Shown here piece by piece: positions 16,008 through 24,877 of a DNA stretch of 64,000 nucleotides. Origin of the DNA: Bog-532 sp963830385 (lineage in GTDB: Bacteria; Actinomycetota; Actinomycetes; Streptosporangiales; Streptosporangiaceae); the NCBI GenBank assembly GCA_963830385.1, contig CAWHMD010000008.1, forward strand, positions 372,001-436,000, read 5' to 3'. The stretch's first letter is position 1. Each line of letters begins with the position of its first letter. The position numbers and the translations under genes were made by a program. The notes under the pieces were generated by a model. It was not told the origin of the DNA. It ran no database searches and saw only the letters and a list, made by a program, of their open reading frames with translations.

Positions 16008-17672
16008 CTAGCCGGCCAGCCAGGCGGCGGTGTCGGGCGGCAGTTTCCCGTCCTCGACCGGGCCGCTGGCCAGCAGCACTCTGCTGTGGGCGGGCAACGG
16101 CACCGCGCCCCCGCTCAGGTTGGCGGCGAACACGAACCCGGGCTCACGGCGGAAGAACAGCGTTCCGGGCGGCCCGTCCAGCCACTGCATCGGCGGCCCG
16201 GCCGGGTAGCCGAGGGCCGGGTGCGAGCGGCGCAGCTGCAGCGCGGCCCGGTACAGGGCGAAGAACGAGTCCGGGTCGGCCAGCTGGCGGGCCACGCTGT
16301 ACTGGCCCCAGTAGCTGGGCTGCGGCAGCCACGGCGGGGCGCCGTCCCGGCCGCCCGGGTCGGGGGAGAAGCCGAACGAATGGCCGGTCGACGTCCACGG
16401 CAGTGGCACCCGGCAGCCGTCCCGGCCCGGCACGGTGCCGCCCGACCGGCGGAACGTCGGATCGCGGCGGTATTCATTTGGCAGCTCCACCACCTCCGGC
16501 AGGCCCAGCTCCTCACCCTGGTAGATGTAGGCCGACCCGGGCAGCGCGAGCAGCAGCAGGGCGGCCGCCCGGGCCCGGTCGAACCCGGCCGGCAGCTCCG
16601 GGTCGCCGATCCGGGGCAGCCCGGCGGCGCCGTTGGGCTGGCCGCCCTGGCCCGCCGCGTAGCGGGTGACCGGCCGGGCCACGTCGTGGTTGCCGATCAC
16701 CCAGGGAGCCCGGTCGCCGCCCGCCAGGGAGTCGATCGCGTCGATCGACGCCCGCAGCTCGGTGGCGTCCCAGCGGGACATGATCAGCTGGAAGTTGAAC
16801 ACCTGCGGCAGCCCGGTGGCGTCCAGGTAGGGCTTGAGCGTCTCCGGCGAGTCGTACCAGACCTCGCCCACCGCCGTGCGCGGGCCGGGGAACTCCCCGG
16901 GCTCGTAGGAGTCGAGGATGATGCGCCACAGCCGGTACAGCTCGTGCAGCTCAGACCGGTGGAAGTAGGCGGTGGGCGCGTGGTCGGCGGCGGCCGCGGT
17001 GGTCAGGTCGGCCAGGCCCGGGTCCTTGAACAGCCCGTGCGCCACGTCGATCCGCAGCCCGGCCGCCCGGCGGCCCAGCCAGAATCGGATGATCTCCTCG
17101 AAGTAGCTGGTCACCGCCGGGTCACGCCAGTTCCAGTCGGGCTGGCCGGAGTCGAACAGGTGCAGGTACCACTGGCCCGGGCGGCCGTCCGCCTCGGTGA
17201 CCCGGGTCCAGGCCGGGCCGTGGAACACCGACTGCCAGTTGTTCGGCGGCTCGTCCCCGCCCGGCCCGCGCCCGTCGCGGAACAGGAACATCTCCCGCTC
17301 CGGGCTGCCGGGGGGCGCCGCCAGGGCCGCCTTGAAGTACGGATGCTCGGACGAGCAGTGGTTCGGCACCAGGTCGACGATGACCCGCAGGCCCTGCTCG
17401 GCCGCCTCGGCCACCAGTTCGTCGAAACCGGCCAGCGTGCCCAGCCGCGGGTCCACGTCCCGGTAGTCGGCGACGTCGTACCCGCCGTCGGCCAGCGGCG
17501 ACGGGTAGAAGGGGGTCAGCCAGATCGCGTCCACCCCGAGGTCGGCCAGATACGGCAGCCGCAGCCGCAGCCCGTCCAGGTCCCCGATGCCGTCCCCGTC
17601 GCCGTCCGCGAAGCTGCGTGGATACACCTCGTAGACGACGGCCTCCTGCCACCACGGGCGCGTACTGGTCAC
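16008..17672 (-). CDS. GH13 alpha-glucosidase (oligo-1,6-glucosidase type)
   Basis: About 554 residues. GH13 retaining enzyme acting on alpha-glucosides such as isomaltose, maltose or trehalose-like sugars in the cytoplasm; no signal peptide. Seen in order: AVVYEVYPRSFADGDGDGIG, VDAIWLTPFYPSP, region I DLVPNHCSSEHPYF, region II GLRIDVAHG (nucleophile Asp), region III VGEVWYD (acid/base Glu) and region IV VIGNHDVARP. GTG 17672 is favoured because GGGAGGA lies about 9 nt upstream; an in-frame ATG at 17681 abuts that site too closely. Divergent from the GT87 gene. Confidence 0.9.
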   Translation of the reverse strand: MTSTRPWWQEAVVYEVYPRSFADGDGDGIGDLDGLRLRLPYLADLGVDAIWLTPFYPSPLADGGYDVADYRDVDPRLGTLAGFDELVAEAAEQGLRVIVDLVPNHCSSEHPYFKAALAAPPGSPEREMFLFRDGRGPGGDEPPNNWQSVFHGPAWTRVTEADGRPGQWYLHLFDSGQPDWNWRDPAVTSYFEEIIRFWLGRRAAGLRIDVAHGLFKDPGLADLTTAAAADHAPTAYFHRSELHELYRLWRIILDSYEPGEFPGPRTAVGEVWYDSPETLKPYLDATGLPQVFNFQLIMSRWDATELRASIDAIDSLAGGDRAPWVIGNHDVARPVTRYAAGQGGQPNGAAGLPRIGDPELPAGFDRARAAALLLLALPGSAYIYQGEELGLPEVVELPNEYRRDPTFRRSGGTVPGRDGCRVPLPWTSTGHSFGFSPDPGGRDGAPPWLPQPSYWGQYSVARQLADPDSFFALYRAALQLRRSHPALGYPAGPPMQWLDGPPGTLFFRREPGFVFAANLSGGAVPLPAHSRVLLASGPVEDGKLPPDTAAWLAG

Positions 17673-17763
17673 GGTGGACATTCCTCCCTTTGCGTCGTTG
17701 TACTGGTCACCATCATTGTCCGTCACCAGGACCTCGGGGCTGGGTGGCACACTAAGTCGCAGT

Positions 17764-19104
17764 ATGTACGGAAAAGAGCGCACAAAGATCTCGGCCGGCA
17801 GCCAGCAGGACCCGCCGGACGGACCGGGTGACCGCTTGGCGTTCCCGCTGGCGGTGGCCAGCGTCGCGGGCGGCCTGGCCGCCTACGCCCTCTCGCTGCT
17901 GATCTACCACCATCTGCTGGCCGCCAACCCGCTGCTGTGGGGCCACACCGACGAGTTCGTCTACCGGGCCGCCGGTATCGAGGTCCACCAGCACCCGGCC
18001 GACGTCTACCGCGCGCTGTTCGGGGAGCCGGGCTCCACCCACCTTCCGTTCACCTACCCGCCGATCGCGGCGCTGGTCTTCGCGCTGTTCAGCTCGTTCA
18101 GCTTCGCGGTCTGGCAGGGCGCGCTGGTCATCATCGGCCTGCTCCTGCTGCCGGCCATCTGCTACCTGTCGCTGCGGATCGCGGGCCGCCGCGGGCCGGC
18201 CGCGATCTCGCTCGCGTTCGCGGTGGCGGCGATGGCGCTGTGGCTGGAGCCCGTCTACATGACGCTGTACTTCGGCCAGATCAACCTGGTGCTGCTGATC
18301 CTGGGGGTCGCCGACCTGGCGCTGCCGGACTCCTGCCGGTGGAAGGGCATCGGCGTCGGCATCGCGGCCGGGATGAAGCTGACCCCGCTGATCTTCATCC
18401 CGTTCCTGCTGGTGTCCCGGCGGATCCGGGCCGGGCTGGTGGCGCTGGCCACCTTCGCGGTGACCGTGGTGGTCGGGTTCATCGTGCTGCCGGGCGCCTC
18501 CCGCGACTTCTGGTTCAGCAACCTGGCCGGCAAGAGCCGGTTCACGGTGCAGAACCAGTCGATCGACGGCATCGTGGCCCGGCTGGTGCCCGGCCAGGCC
18601 GCCGCCCACACCATATGGCTGGTGTCGGCGGCGGTGGTCGCCGTGGCCGGCCTGGCGGTGGCGGCGCTGGCCAGCCGCCGGGGCTACGAGCTCACCGGGG
18701 TGGTTGTATGTGCGGTCACCGGCCTGCTGATCTCGCCGATTTCGTGGTCCCACCACTGGGTCTGGGCGGTGGTCCCCGGTCTGGTCCTGACCGTGGCCGG
18801 CGACCGGCGGGGGTGGAGCGAGCGGCGCTGGCCGAGCTGGATCGCCCGGGCGGCCAGCACCGCCGTGCTGCTGTTCCTGTTCGTCATGTGGCCGGCCCGG
18901 CAGCAGCTCGGTCACGTCACCGAGCTGCTGCCACACGGACTGCTGCGGCTGGCCCCCCACGGCAACGGCCTGGAGAAGACCTGGCACGGCTGGCAGCTGG
19001 TGGTCGGCAACTACTACGTGTTTGTCGGCGCCGTCGCCATCGCCGTCGTGGCCGGGTTCCTATCGGCCGCCCGGCGCCGAGATCGGGTGACCGACCAGGC
19101 CTGA
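17764..19104 (+). CDS. GT87-family membrane glycosyltransferase
   Basis: 446 residues, about ten transmembrane segments. Like the paralog at 6718-8103 it has the DUF2029/GT87 pattern: an acidic loop after helix 1 (HTDEFVYRAAG), FTYPPIAALVF, YFGQINLVLLIL, AAGMKLTPLIFIPFLL and SPISWSHHWVW. It probably uses polyprenol-phosphate mannose to extend a lipid-linked glycan on the outer face of the membrane. The ATG at 17764 is used because upstream in-frame codons overlap the divergent GH13 start. A Lys/Arg-rich N-tail of about 20 residues precedes the first helix. Confidence 0.87.
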   Translation: MYGKERTKISAGSQQDPPDGPGDRLAFPLAVASVAGGLAAYALSLLIYHHLLAANPLLWGHTDEFVYRAAGIEVHQHPADVYRALFGEPGSTHLPFTYPPIAALVFALFSSFSFAVWQGALVIIGLLLLPAICYLSLRIAGRRGPAAISLAFAVAAMALWLEPVYMTLYFGQINLVLLILGVADLALPDSCRWKGIGVGIAAGMKLTPLIFIPFLLVSRRIRAGLVALATFAVTVVVGFIVLPGASRDFWFSNLAGKSRFTVQNQSIDGIVARLVPGQAAAHTIWLVSAAVVAVAGLAVAALASRRGYELTGVVVCAVTGLLISPISWSHHWVWAVVPGLVLTVAGDRRGWSERRWPSWIARAASTAVLLFLFVMWPARQQLGHVTELLPHGLLRLAPHGNGLEKTWHGWQLVVGNYYVFVGAVAIAVVAGFLSAARRRDRVTDQA

Positions 19105-19239
19105 CCGGTGATCAGAGTGGCGTGGGCCACACCGTGGGGACTTTTTCCCCGCCGGGCATGGTTGCCTACCCACGTACGCTGGGTAGCCGTACCGCCTAGC
19201 TGTGTCCCACCGACCACGGGGAAACGTAGGCTCGCATTG

Positions 19240-20229
19240 ATGCTGTCAGACTCATACGGCCGGGTTGCGACCGATTTGCGCGTGTCGCTGACCGACCGCT
19301 GCAACCTGCGGTGCGCCTACTGCATGCCCGCCGAAGGTCTCGACTGGCTGCCCAAGCCCGAGTTGCTGACCGACGACGAAGTGGTCCGGCTGATCCGGGT
19401 CGGGGTGGAACGGCTCGGCATCCGCGAGGTCCGGTTCACCGGCGGCGAGCCGTTGCTGCGCCGCGGCCTGCCCGCGATCGTGGCCCGGACCGCCGGGCTG
19501 CAGCCGCGGCCCGAGCTGTCGATCACCACCAACGGCATCGGCCTGGCCCGGACGGCCGGCGCGCTGCGCGAGGCCGGGCTGGACCGGGTCAACGTCTCGC
19601 TGGACACGCTCCGGCCCGAGGCGTTCCGTGAGCTGACCCGCCGTGCCCGCCTGGAAGACGTGCTGGCGGGCATGACCGCCGCCGCGGCCGCCGGGCTGAC
19701 CCCGGTCAAGGTCAACAGTGTGCTGATGCGTGGCGTCAACGACGGCGAGGCCCGCGACCTGCTCCGGTTCTGCCTGGACCATGGGTACGAGCTGCGGTTC
19801 ATCGAGCAGATGCCGCTGGACGCCCAGCACGGCTGGCGGCGGTCGAACATGGTGACCGCCGAGGAGATCTGCCGCGACCTGGAGCAGGAGTTCACGCTCA
19901 AGCCCGAGGACCCGGAACGCCGTGGCTCCGCCCCGGCCGAGGCGTTCCTGGTGGACGGCGGCCCGGCCCGGGTCGGCGTGATCGGCTCGGTGACCAGGCC
20001 GTTCTGCGGAGCCTGCGACCGGGTCCGGCTGACCGCCGACGGCCAGGTCCGCAACTGCCTGTTCGCCCGCGAGGAGAGCGACCTGCGCGGGCCGCTGCGG
20101 GCCGGGGCGGGCGATGAGGAGCTGGCCGAGCGCTGGCGCCGGGCGGTGGCCGCGAAGCTGCCCGGGCATGGCATCAACGACCCGGCGTTCCTGCAGCCGG
20201 ATCGCCCGATGTCCGCTATCGGCGGCTGA
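19240..20229 (+). CDS. moaA: GTP 3',8-cyclase (molybdenum cofactor biosynthesis)
   Basis: 329 residues. Radical SAM enzyme that starts molybdopterin synthesis from GTP. The first [4Fe-4S] motif is DRCNLRCAYCMPAEGLDW, followed by RFTGGEPLLRR and SITTNG. The second cluster site is CGACDRVRLTADGQVRNC near the C-terminus, and the chain ends with the essential Gly-Gly tail (SAIGG). The ATG at 19240 gives the usual short N-terminus. Upstream (19105-19239) there is a small stem (CTACCCA / TGGGTAG, 19166-19186) but no recognisable molybdenum-cofactor riboswitch. mobA follows 4 bp downstream. Confidence 0.95.
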   Translation: MLSDSYGRVATDLRVSLTDRCNLRCAYCMPAEGLDWLPKPELLTDDEVVRLIRVGVERLGIREVRFTGGEPLLRRGLPAIVARTAGLQPRPELSITTNGIGLARTAGALREAGLDRVNVSLDTLRPEAFRELTRRARLEDVLAGMTAAAAAGLTPVKVNSVLMRGVNDGEARDLLRFCLDHGYELRFIEQMPLDAQHGWRRSNMVTAEEICRDLEQEFTLKPEDPERRGSAPAEAFLVDGGPARVGVIGSVTRPFCGACDRVRLTADGQVRNCLFAREESDLRGPLRAGAGDEELAERWRRAVAAKLPGHGINDPAFLQPDRPMSAIGG

Positions 20230-20233
20230 TCCG

Positions 20234-20836
20234 GTGACGGCTGGCCCGGGGCCAGCGCCGCTCGACGCGGTCATCCTGGCTGGCGGCCGGGCCGCCCGGC
20301 TGGGCGGGATCGACAAGCCGGGGACGGAGGTCGCCGGGCGGACCTTGCTGGCCACGGTGATCGCGGCCTGCCGGGGCGCCGGCGCGGGACGGATCATCGT
20401 GGTCGGCCCGGAACGCCCTGGGCTGCCGGTGTGCTTCGTCCGGGAGGAGCCGGCCGGTGCGGGCCCGTTCGCGGCCCTGCGCCGGGGACTCAGCGAACTG
20501 GGCGCCCCGGGCGGGACGCGCCTGGTGGCGGTGCTGGCGGCCGACCTGCCGTTCCTCCGTGCGGCTCACCTGGACGCGCTGATCGCGGCCAGCCAGGGCC
20601 GGTCCGGGGCGGTGCTGGTCGATGGTGAGGGATACCCGCAGTGGCTCACCGGCTGCTGGGACCGGCCCACCCTGGCCGCGGCGGCCGCCGGGTACGCCGG
20701 GTCCTCGGTGCGCGGGCTGATGACTCCGCTCGACCCGGCGCGCGTGCTGATCGAGCCGGAGCAGGGAGGGCCGCCGCCCTGGCTGGACTGCGACACCGAC
20801 GCGGATCTTCGCCGGGCCCGGGCCTGGGGTCAGTGA
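20234..20836 (+). CDS. mobA: Molybdenum cofactor guanylyltransferase
   Basis: 200 residues. MobA transfers GMP to molybdopterin to make the dinucleotide cofactor used by, for example, formate dehydrogenases and nitrate reductases. Seen: the nucleotide motif ILAGGRAARLGGIDKP, the FVREEPAGAGPFAALRRGL segment and LAADLPFL. The GTG at 20234 lies 4 bp after moaA and starts just before the motif. The 3' end overlaps the convergent dehydrogenase by 7 bp. A small DUF6457 protein, often fused to MobA in relatives, is separate at 26130. Confidence 0.88.
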   Translation: MTAGPGPAPLDAVILAGGRAARLGGIDKPGTEVAGRTLLATVIAACRGAGAGRIIVVGPERPGLPVCFVREEPAGAGPFAALRRGLSELGAPGGTRLVAVLAADLPFLRAAHLDALIAASQGRSGAVLVDGEGYPQWLTGCWDRPTLAAAAAGYAGSSVRGLMTPLDPARVLIEPEQGGPPPWLDCDTDADLRRARAWGQ

Positions 20837-21756
20837 CGGCCGGGGACGACCACGTTCTCCAGCGGCTGACCCGTCGCGAACCGGCGGACCTGGTCGGCCA
20901 CGAACCGGGCGGCAGCCGGGTAGAACGCCGCCGCCCCGCCCCCCATGTGCGGGGTGATCAGCACGCCGGGGCTGTCCCAGAGCGGGTGATCGGCGGGCAG
21001 CGGCTCGGGGTCGGTGACGTCCAGCGCCGCCCGCAGCCGCCCCGATGAGGTCTCGGCCAGCAGCGCGGTGGTGTCCAGGACCGGCCCCCGCCCGACGTTG
21101 ACCACCAGCGCGCCGTCCGGCAGCAGGCCCAGCCGGCGGGCGTCCAGCAACCCCCGGGTCTGCTCGGTCAGCGGGGTGACCAGCACCACCGCGTCGGCCG
21201 CGGGCAGCAGGCCGTCCAGGTCGGCCACGCCGTGCACGCCGTCGCCGGGCCGGCCCGACCGGGCCACCCGGATCACCTCGGCCTCGCACGCCTGCAGCCG
21301 CCGGTCCAGGGCCGCGCCGATCGAGCCGTAGCCGACGATCAGCACCCGGCTGCCCGCCAGCGACCGGGTGTGCGCGTGCTCCCAGCGGTGCTGCTCCTGA
21401 TCCCGTACCCAGCGCGGCAACTCCCGCTGGGCGGCCAGCAGCAGTCCCAGGGCCAGCTCGGCGGTGCTCGCGTCGTGCAGCCCGCGGGCGTTGGCCAGCG
21501 TGGTCCCCGGCGGCACGAGTCCGACCAGGTGCTCGTAACCGGCCGTCAGCGCCTGGACCACGCGCAGGTTAGGCATCCGGCCCAGCGGCTCTGTGTTGTA
21601 CGGCAGGTCGTACGGCACGGTGAAGAAGACCACGTCCTTCAGGTCCTCCGGGCCGGGCTGTTCACCGGTGAACACCTCGACCCGCAGGCCGGCGCCGGTC
21701 ACGTCGCCCGCCAGCTCAAGGCTTTCCTGCCACGGCACCAGCACCCTGTCGCTCAC
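20830..21756 (-). CDS. D-isomer-specific 2-hydroxyacid dehydrogenase
   Basis: 308 residues. NAD(P)-dependent enzyme reducing 2-oxo acids to D-2-hydroxy acids (for example glyoxylate or hydroxypyruvate). Seen: the Rossmann motif VLIVGYGSIGAALDRRL, catalytic Arg in VVNVGRGPVLD, the Glu of DVTDPEPLPADHPLW and catalytic His in LITPHMGGG. GTG 21756 follows GGGAGG by about 11 nt; longer upstream starts are possible. Substrate cannot be assigned. Convergent with mobA, divergent from the RDD gene. Confidence 0.9.
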   Translation of the reverse strand: MSDRVLVPWQESLELAGDVTGAGLRVEVFTGEQPGPEDLKDVVFFTVPYDLPYNTEPLGRMPNLRVVQALTAGYEHLVGLVPPGTTLANARGLHDASTAELALGLLLAAQRELPRWVRDQEQHRWEHAHTRSLAGSRVLIVGYGSIGAALDRRLQACEAEVIRVARSGRPGDGVHGVADLDGLLPAADAVVLVTPLTEQTRGLLDARRLGLLPDGALVVNVGRGPVLDTTALLAETSSGRLRAALDVTDPEPLPADHPLWDSPGVLITPHMGGGAAAFYPAAARFVADQVRRFATGQPLENVVVPGRH

Positions 21757-21952
21757 CGTGTCGCCGTCCTCCCGGTTGACCGTTGGTGGTGGGGTCATCC
21801 TCTCAGGCGGCCGATCGGGGCTGTCATGGGTATATGGATCATTCGGTGACAACCAGGGCAACTTCACCGTCAGGCGATGGCGGCCACGCTATGCTGCGCG
21901 AGGTTCCTGGGCAGTGGGACCGGACCAAACCGGAGCGAGTGGGGGCCTGGCC

Positions 21953-22825
21953 ATGTCCAACCAGTACGGCGAGCCGACCGGCGGAGACCACCAGTCCTGG
22001 GGCCAGGGTGGCTGGCCGGACTCTTGGTCACCCCAGCAGCCCGGGCAGCACCGCCAGCCGGAGCAGCCCCAGCAGTCCGCCCCGCCTCAGGGCACGTACG
22101 GCCAGCAGGGCGGCCGCCACGGCGGGCAGCCGACCCCGCCGCCGGGCTACACCCAGCAGGTTGGCGGCTACGGCCCGGGCAACTACGGCCAGGGCGGCTA
22201 CGGCCAGGGCAACTACGGCCAGAGCGGCCCCTACACGCCGCCCGCGCCCGGCCCCATGCCAGGCGCCGGGTACGGCGAGCCCTATGGCGCGCCCAACCAG
22301 CCCTACGGCCAGCCGCCGACCGGCTACCAGCCGGGCCCGGCCGCCCCGGTCCCGGCGGGCGGCTACGGCTACAGCCAGCCGCCGTATGCCTCCTGGCTGG
22401 TGCGGGTGGGTGCCTACCTGCTCGACGCGCTGCCCGCCTGGGTGCTGATCGCCATCGGCGCGACCCTGCTGGCCCACGGCGGGGCCGGCGGGGCCATCGG
22501 GGCGCTCTTCTACCTGGCCTCGCTGGGCTGGGTCGGCTACAACCGCTGGTACCGCGCGGGGAAGACCGGCCAGAGCCTGGGCAAGTCGGCCACCAACGTC
22601 CGGCTGATCGGCGAGCAGACCGGCGCCCCGATCGGCGCCGGGATGGCCTTCGTCCGGGACCTCGCGCACTTCGTGGACGCGGTCATCTGCTACGTCGGGT
22701 TCTTGTTCCCGCTGTGGGACGCCAAGCGGCAGACCCTGGCCGACAAGATCATGAACACGGTCGTGGTCAGCAACGACGCGCAATTGGGCTACCAGCAGCA
22801 GCCGCCCTCGGGCTACGGCTGGTAG
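21953..22825 (+). CDS. RDD family membrane protein with Gly/Gln/Tyr-rich N-terminus
   Basis: 290 residues. The first ~145 residues are low complexity, rich in Gly, Gln, Pro and Tyr, with repeats of YGQGGYGQGN type. The rest is an RDD domain starting YASWLVRVGAYLLDALPAW with three predicted helices and the conserved NRWYRAGKTGQSLGKS loop, ending FLFPLWDAKRQTLADKIM. RDD proteins are poorly understood; some are linked to transport or stress. It probably forms an operon with the DUF2752 gene 8 bp downstream. Confidence 0.88.
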   Translation: MSNQYGEPTGGDHQSWGQGGWPDSWSPQQPGQHRQPEQPQQSAPPQGTYGQQGGRHGGQPTPPPGYTQQVGGYGPGNYGQGGYGQGNYGQSGPYTPPAPGPMPGAGYGEPYGAPNQPYGQPPTGYQPGPAAPVPAGGYGYSQPPYASWLVRVGAYLLDALPAWVLIAIGATLLAHGGAGGAIGALFYLASLGWVGYNRWYRAGKTGQSLGKSATNVRLIGEQTGAPIGAGMAFVRDLAHFVDAVICYVGFLFPLWDAKRQTLADKIMNTVVVSNDAQLGYQQQPPSGYGW

Positions 22826-22833
22826 CAGTAACG

Positions 22834-23271
22834 GTGACGGCGCCTGTCGCCGCCCGCCCGGTGCCGTCGCGGTCGCGGCGGCTGGCCGGGCCGGCCTCCG
22901 GCGCGCTGCTGGCCGGGGCCGCCACCGGGTTCTTGTCCCTGGTCAACCCGCATACCCACCAGGTCTTCCTGCCGTGCCCGTTCCGGCTCATCACCGGCCT
23001 GTACTGCCCGTTCTGCGGGGGCCTGCGGATGGTGCACGACCTGGCGCACGGGCAGGTGGTGGCGGCCCTGCACGACGACGCGCTAGCCCTGCCGGTGCTG
23101 CTGCTCGCCGTCGCCGCCTGGCTGAACGTCGCGGTCGGGTGCTGGCGCGGGCGCCCGGTGGTCCGGATGCGGCGGCCCGCCTGGCTGTGGCCCGCCGTGG
23201 TGGTGGTGCTGGTCGCCTGGACCGTTGCCCGCAACCTCCCGTTCCGCCCGTTCACCGCACTCCATCCCTGA
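22834..23271 (+). CDS. DUF2752 family membrane protein
   Basis: 145 residues. Family hallmarks: CPFRLITGLYCPFCGGLRMVHDLAHG, with a cysteine pair and a GGLRM-type motif, then a helix near residues 85-102 and another near 122-138. Function unknown; members are small membrane proteins often found beside RDD genes in actinobacteria. GTG 22834 is the first start after the RDD stop. Its last 189 bp lie opposite the reading frame of the convergent cation transporter gene, an unusually long overlap. Confidence 0.85.
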   Translation: MTAPVAARPVPSRSRRLAGPASGALLAGAATGFLSLVNPHTHQVFLPCPFRLITGLYCPFCGGLRMVHDLAHGQVVAALHDDALALPVLLLAVAAWLNVAVGCWRGRPVVRMRRPAWLWPAVVVVLVAWTVARNLPFRPFTALHP

Positions 23272-24198
23272 CCAGGGCGGCGGCCCGACCGTGAGCAGCG
23301 GCGCGGGCGCGTGGTCGACCTGCAGGGTGGTGTGGGCGATGCCGTACTCCCGGCTGAGCAGGCTCTCCAGCTCGGCCCGGACCGCGTGGCAGTCCTCGCC
23401 CGGCTCCACCAGCACGTGCGCCGAGGCGGCGGGCAGGTCCGAGCTGATCTCCCAGACGTGCAGGTCGTGCACCTCGGTGACGCAGGGCTGGCTGGCCATG
23501 ATCGCCCCGATCGCGGCCGGCGCCAGCCCGGCCGGCGCGGCCTCCAGGAAGATCCGGTTGGCGTCCCGCACCAGCCCCAGCCCGGCCACCAGCATCAGCA
23601 CCACCACGATCAGCGAGGCGATCGCGTCGGCCCGGGCGAACCCGGTCAGCACGATGACCGCCCCGGCGATCGCGGTGGCGATGAACGCGTAGACGTCGGT
23701 GACGATGTGCCGGAAGGCACCCTCCAGGTTGAGGCTGCGCTGCCCGGCCCGGCTGGCCCGGGCGACCAGCAGGGTGACGGCCACGTTGACGGCCACCCCC
23801 ACCAGCGCCACCGTGATCACCGCGGCGCCGGTCACCGCGGGCGGCCGGATCAGCCGCCGGATCGCCTCGTAAGCCAGCCACACCGCCAGCACGATCAGCG
23901 TGATCCCGTTGGCCTGGGCCGACAGGATCTCGGTGCGTTTCAGGCCGTAGGTGTAGCGGCCGCCGGGCGGCCGGGCGGCGAGCCTCATCGTGACCAGCAC
24001 CAGGCCGATCGAGGCCGCGTCGGTCAGCATGTGGGCGGCGTCGGAGATCAGCGCCAGCGAGTGAGCGGCCAGGCCGGTCACGATCTCGGCCACCATGAAC
24101 GCCACGATCAGCGCCAGCGCCGCCCATAGCCAGCGCGGATCGGAATCGGTGCCGGGCCCGTGCTGGTGCCCGCGCTCGTGCGCGGCCTCGTCCGGCAT
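23083..24198 (-). CDS. Cation diffusion facilitator family transporter
   Basis: About 371 residues. CDF proteins export Zn2+, Co2+, Fe2+ or similar ions by proton antiport. Six helices and the metal sites are visible: HSLALISDAAHMLTDAASIG (the HxxxD pattern of helix II) and the helix V DVYAFIATAIAGAVI segment, then the cytoplasmic domain with VHDLHVWEISSDLPAASAHV. A His-rich N-terminus (ERGHQHGPG) precedes helix I. The normal family end comes near HTTLQVDH; here the frame runs on for about 70 residues (including HHHHGG) through the opposite DUF2752 gene. ATG 24225 is an alternative start. It follows the response regulator by about 16-40 bp. Confidence 0.88.
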   Translation of the reverse strand: MPDEAAHERGHQHGPGTDSDPRWLWAALALIVAFMVAEIVTGLAAHSLALISDAAHMLTDAASIGLVLVTMRLAARPPGGRYTYGLKRTEILSAQANGITLIVLAVWLAYEAIRRLIRPPAVTGAAVITVALVGVAVNVAVTLLVARASRAGQRSLNLEGAFRHIVTDVYAFIATAIAGAVIVLTGFARADAIASLIVVVLMLVAGLGLVRDANRIFLEAAPAGLAPAAIGAIMASQPCVTEVHDLHVWEISSDLPAASAHVLVEPGEDCHAVRAELESLLSREYGIAHTTLQVDHAPAPLLTVGPPPWSGMECGERAEREVAGNGPGDQHHHHGGPQPGGPPHPDHRAPAPAPDRDVQPGGDGEQQHRQG

Positions 24199-24241
24199 GT
24201 CAGCCCCCACCGCCCATAGGCTCATGATACGTACGCCGATC

Positions 24242-24877
24242 TCAGCTGATCAGGCCCCGTTTGTAGGCGGTCGCGACGGCGGACGCGCGGTCCCGGACCC
24301 CGAGCTTGGTGTAGATGTGCAGCAGGTGGGTCTTGATGGTGGTCTCGCTGATCAGGAGCTTGCGGGCGGCGACCTGGTTGGTGGCGCCGTCGGCGACCAG
24401 CTTGAGCACCTCGAGCTCGCGCGGGCTGAGGTTCTCCGGCCCGCTCCGGCCGGGCGGGCCGACCAGGCCGACCAGCGTGCTCGCGACCTTGGGGGCGAGC
24501 ACCGACTGGCCCCGGTAGGCGGCCCGCACGGCCCGGATCAGCTCGTCCCGCGGCGCGTCTTTCAGCAGGTAGCCGGTCGCGCCCGCCTCGATGGCGGGGA
24601 CCACGTCCCGGTCGGTGTCGTAGGTGGTGAGGATCAGCACCCGGGCCGGGTGCCCGAGCTCGCGGAGCTTGCCGATCGCCTCGACGCCGCCCATGCCGGG
24701 CATCCGCAGGTCCATCAGGATCACGTCCGGCTGCAGCGCCTGCGCCAGCCGGACCGCCTCGGCGCCGTCACTGGCCTCCCCGGCCACCTGGAAGTCCGCG
24801 TCGCCGCGGAAGACCCCGCGCAGCCCGTCCCGCATGATCGGGTGGTCGTCGACGATCAGCAGCCGGATGGCGGTCAT
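24242..24877 (-). CDS. NarL/LuxR-family response regulator
   Basis: 211 residues. Receiver domain with VDDHPIMRDGL, phospho-acceptor Asp near residue 54 in DVILMDLRMPGMGG, the Thr of LILTTYD and Lys in YLLKDAPRDEL. The LuxR helix-turn-helix occupies the last 65 residues (LSPRELEVLKLVADGATN, then SETTIKTHLLHIYTKLGV). Its start overlaps the kinase stop by 4 bp (ATGA). The cation transporter gene follows on the same strand, suggesting that this system controls metal efflux. Confidence 0.95.
   Translation of the reverse strand: MTAIRLLIVDDHPIMRDGLRGVFRGDADFQVAGEASDGAEAVRLAQALQPDVILMDLRMPGMGGVEAIGKLRELGHPARVLILTTYDTDRDVVPAIEAGATGYLLKDAPRDELIRAVRAAYRGQSVLAPKVASTLVGLVGPPGRSGPENLSPRELEVLKLVADGATNQVAARKLLISETTIKTHLLHIYTKLGVRDRASAVATAYKRGLIS

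Noticed and set aside
15909..17831. 640-residue open frame opposite the GH13 gene
   Set aside because: Shadow frame; the minus strand has all four GH13 catalytic regions.
19105..19239. Molybdenum cofactor riboswitch before moaA
   Set aside because: Only short hairpins are visible (for example 19166-19186). The conserved multi-helix core of that riboswitch could not be recognised.
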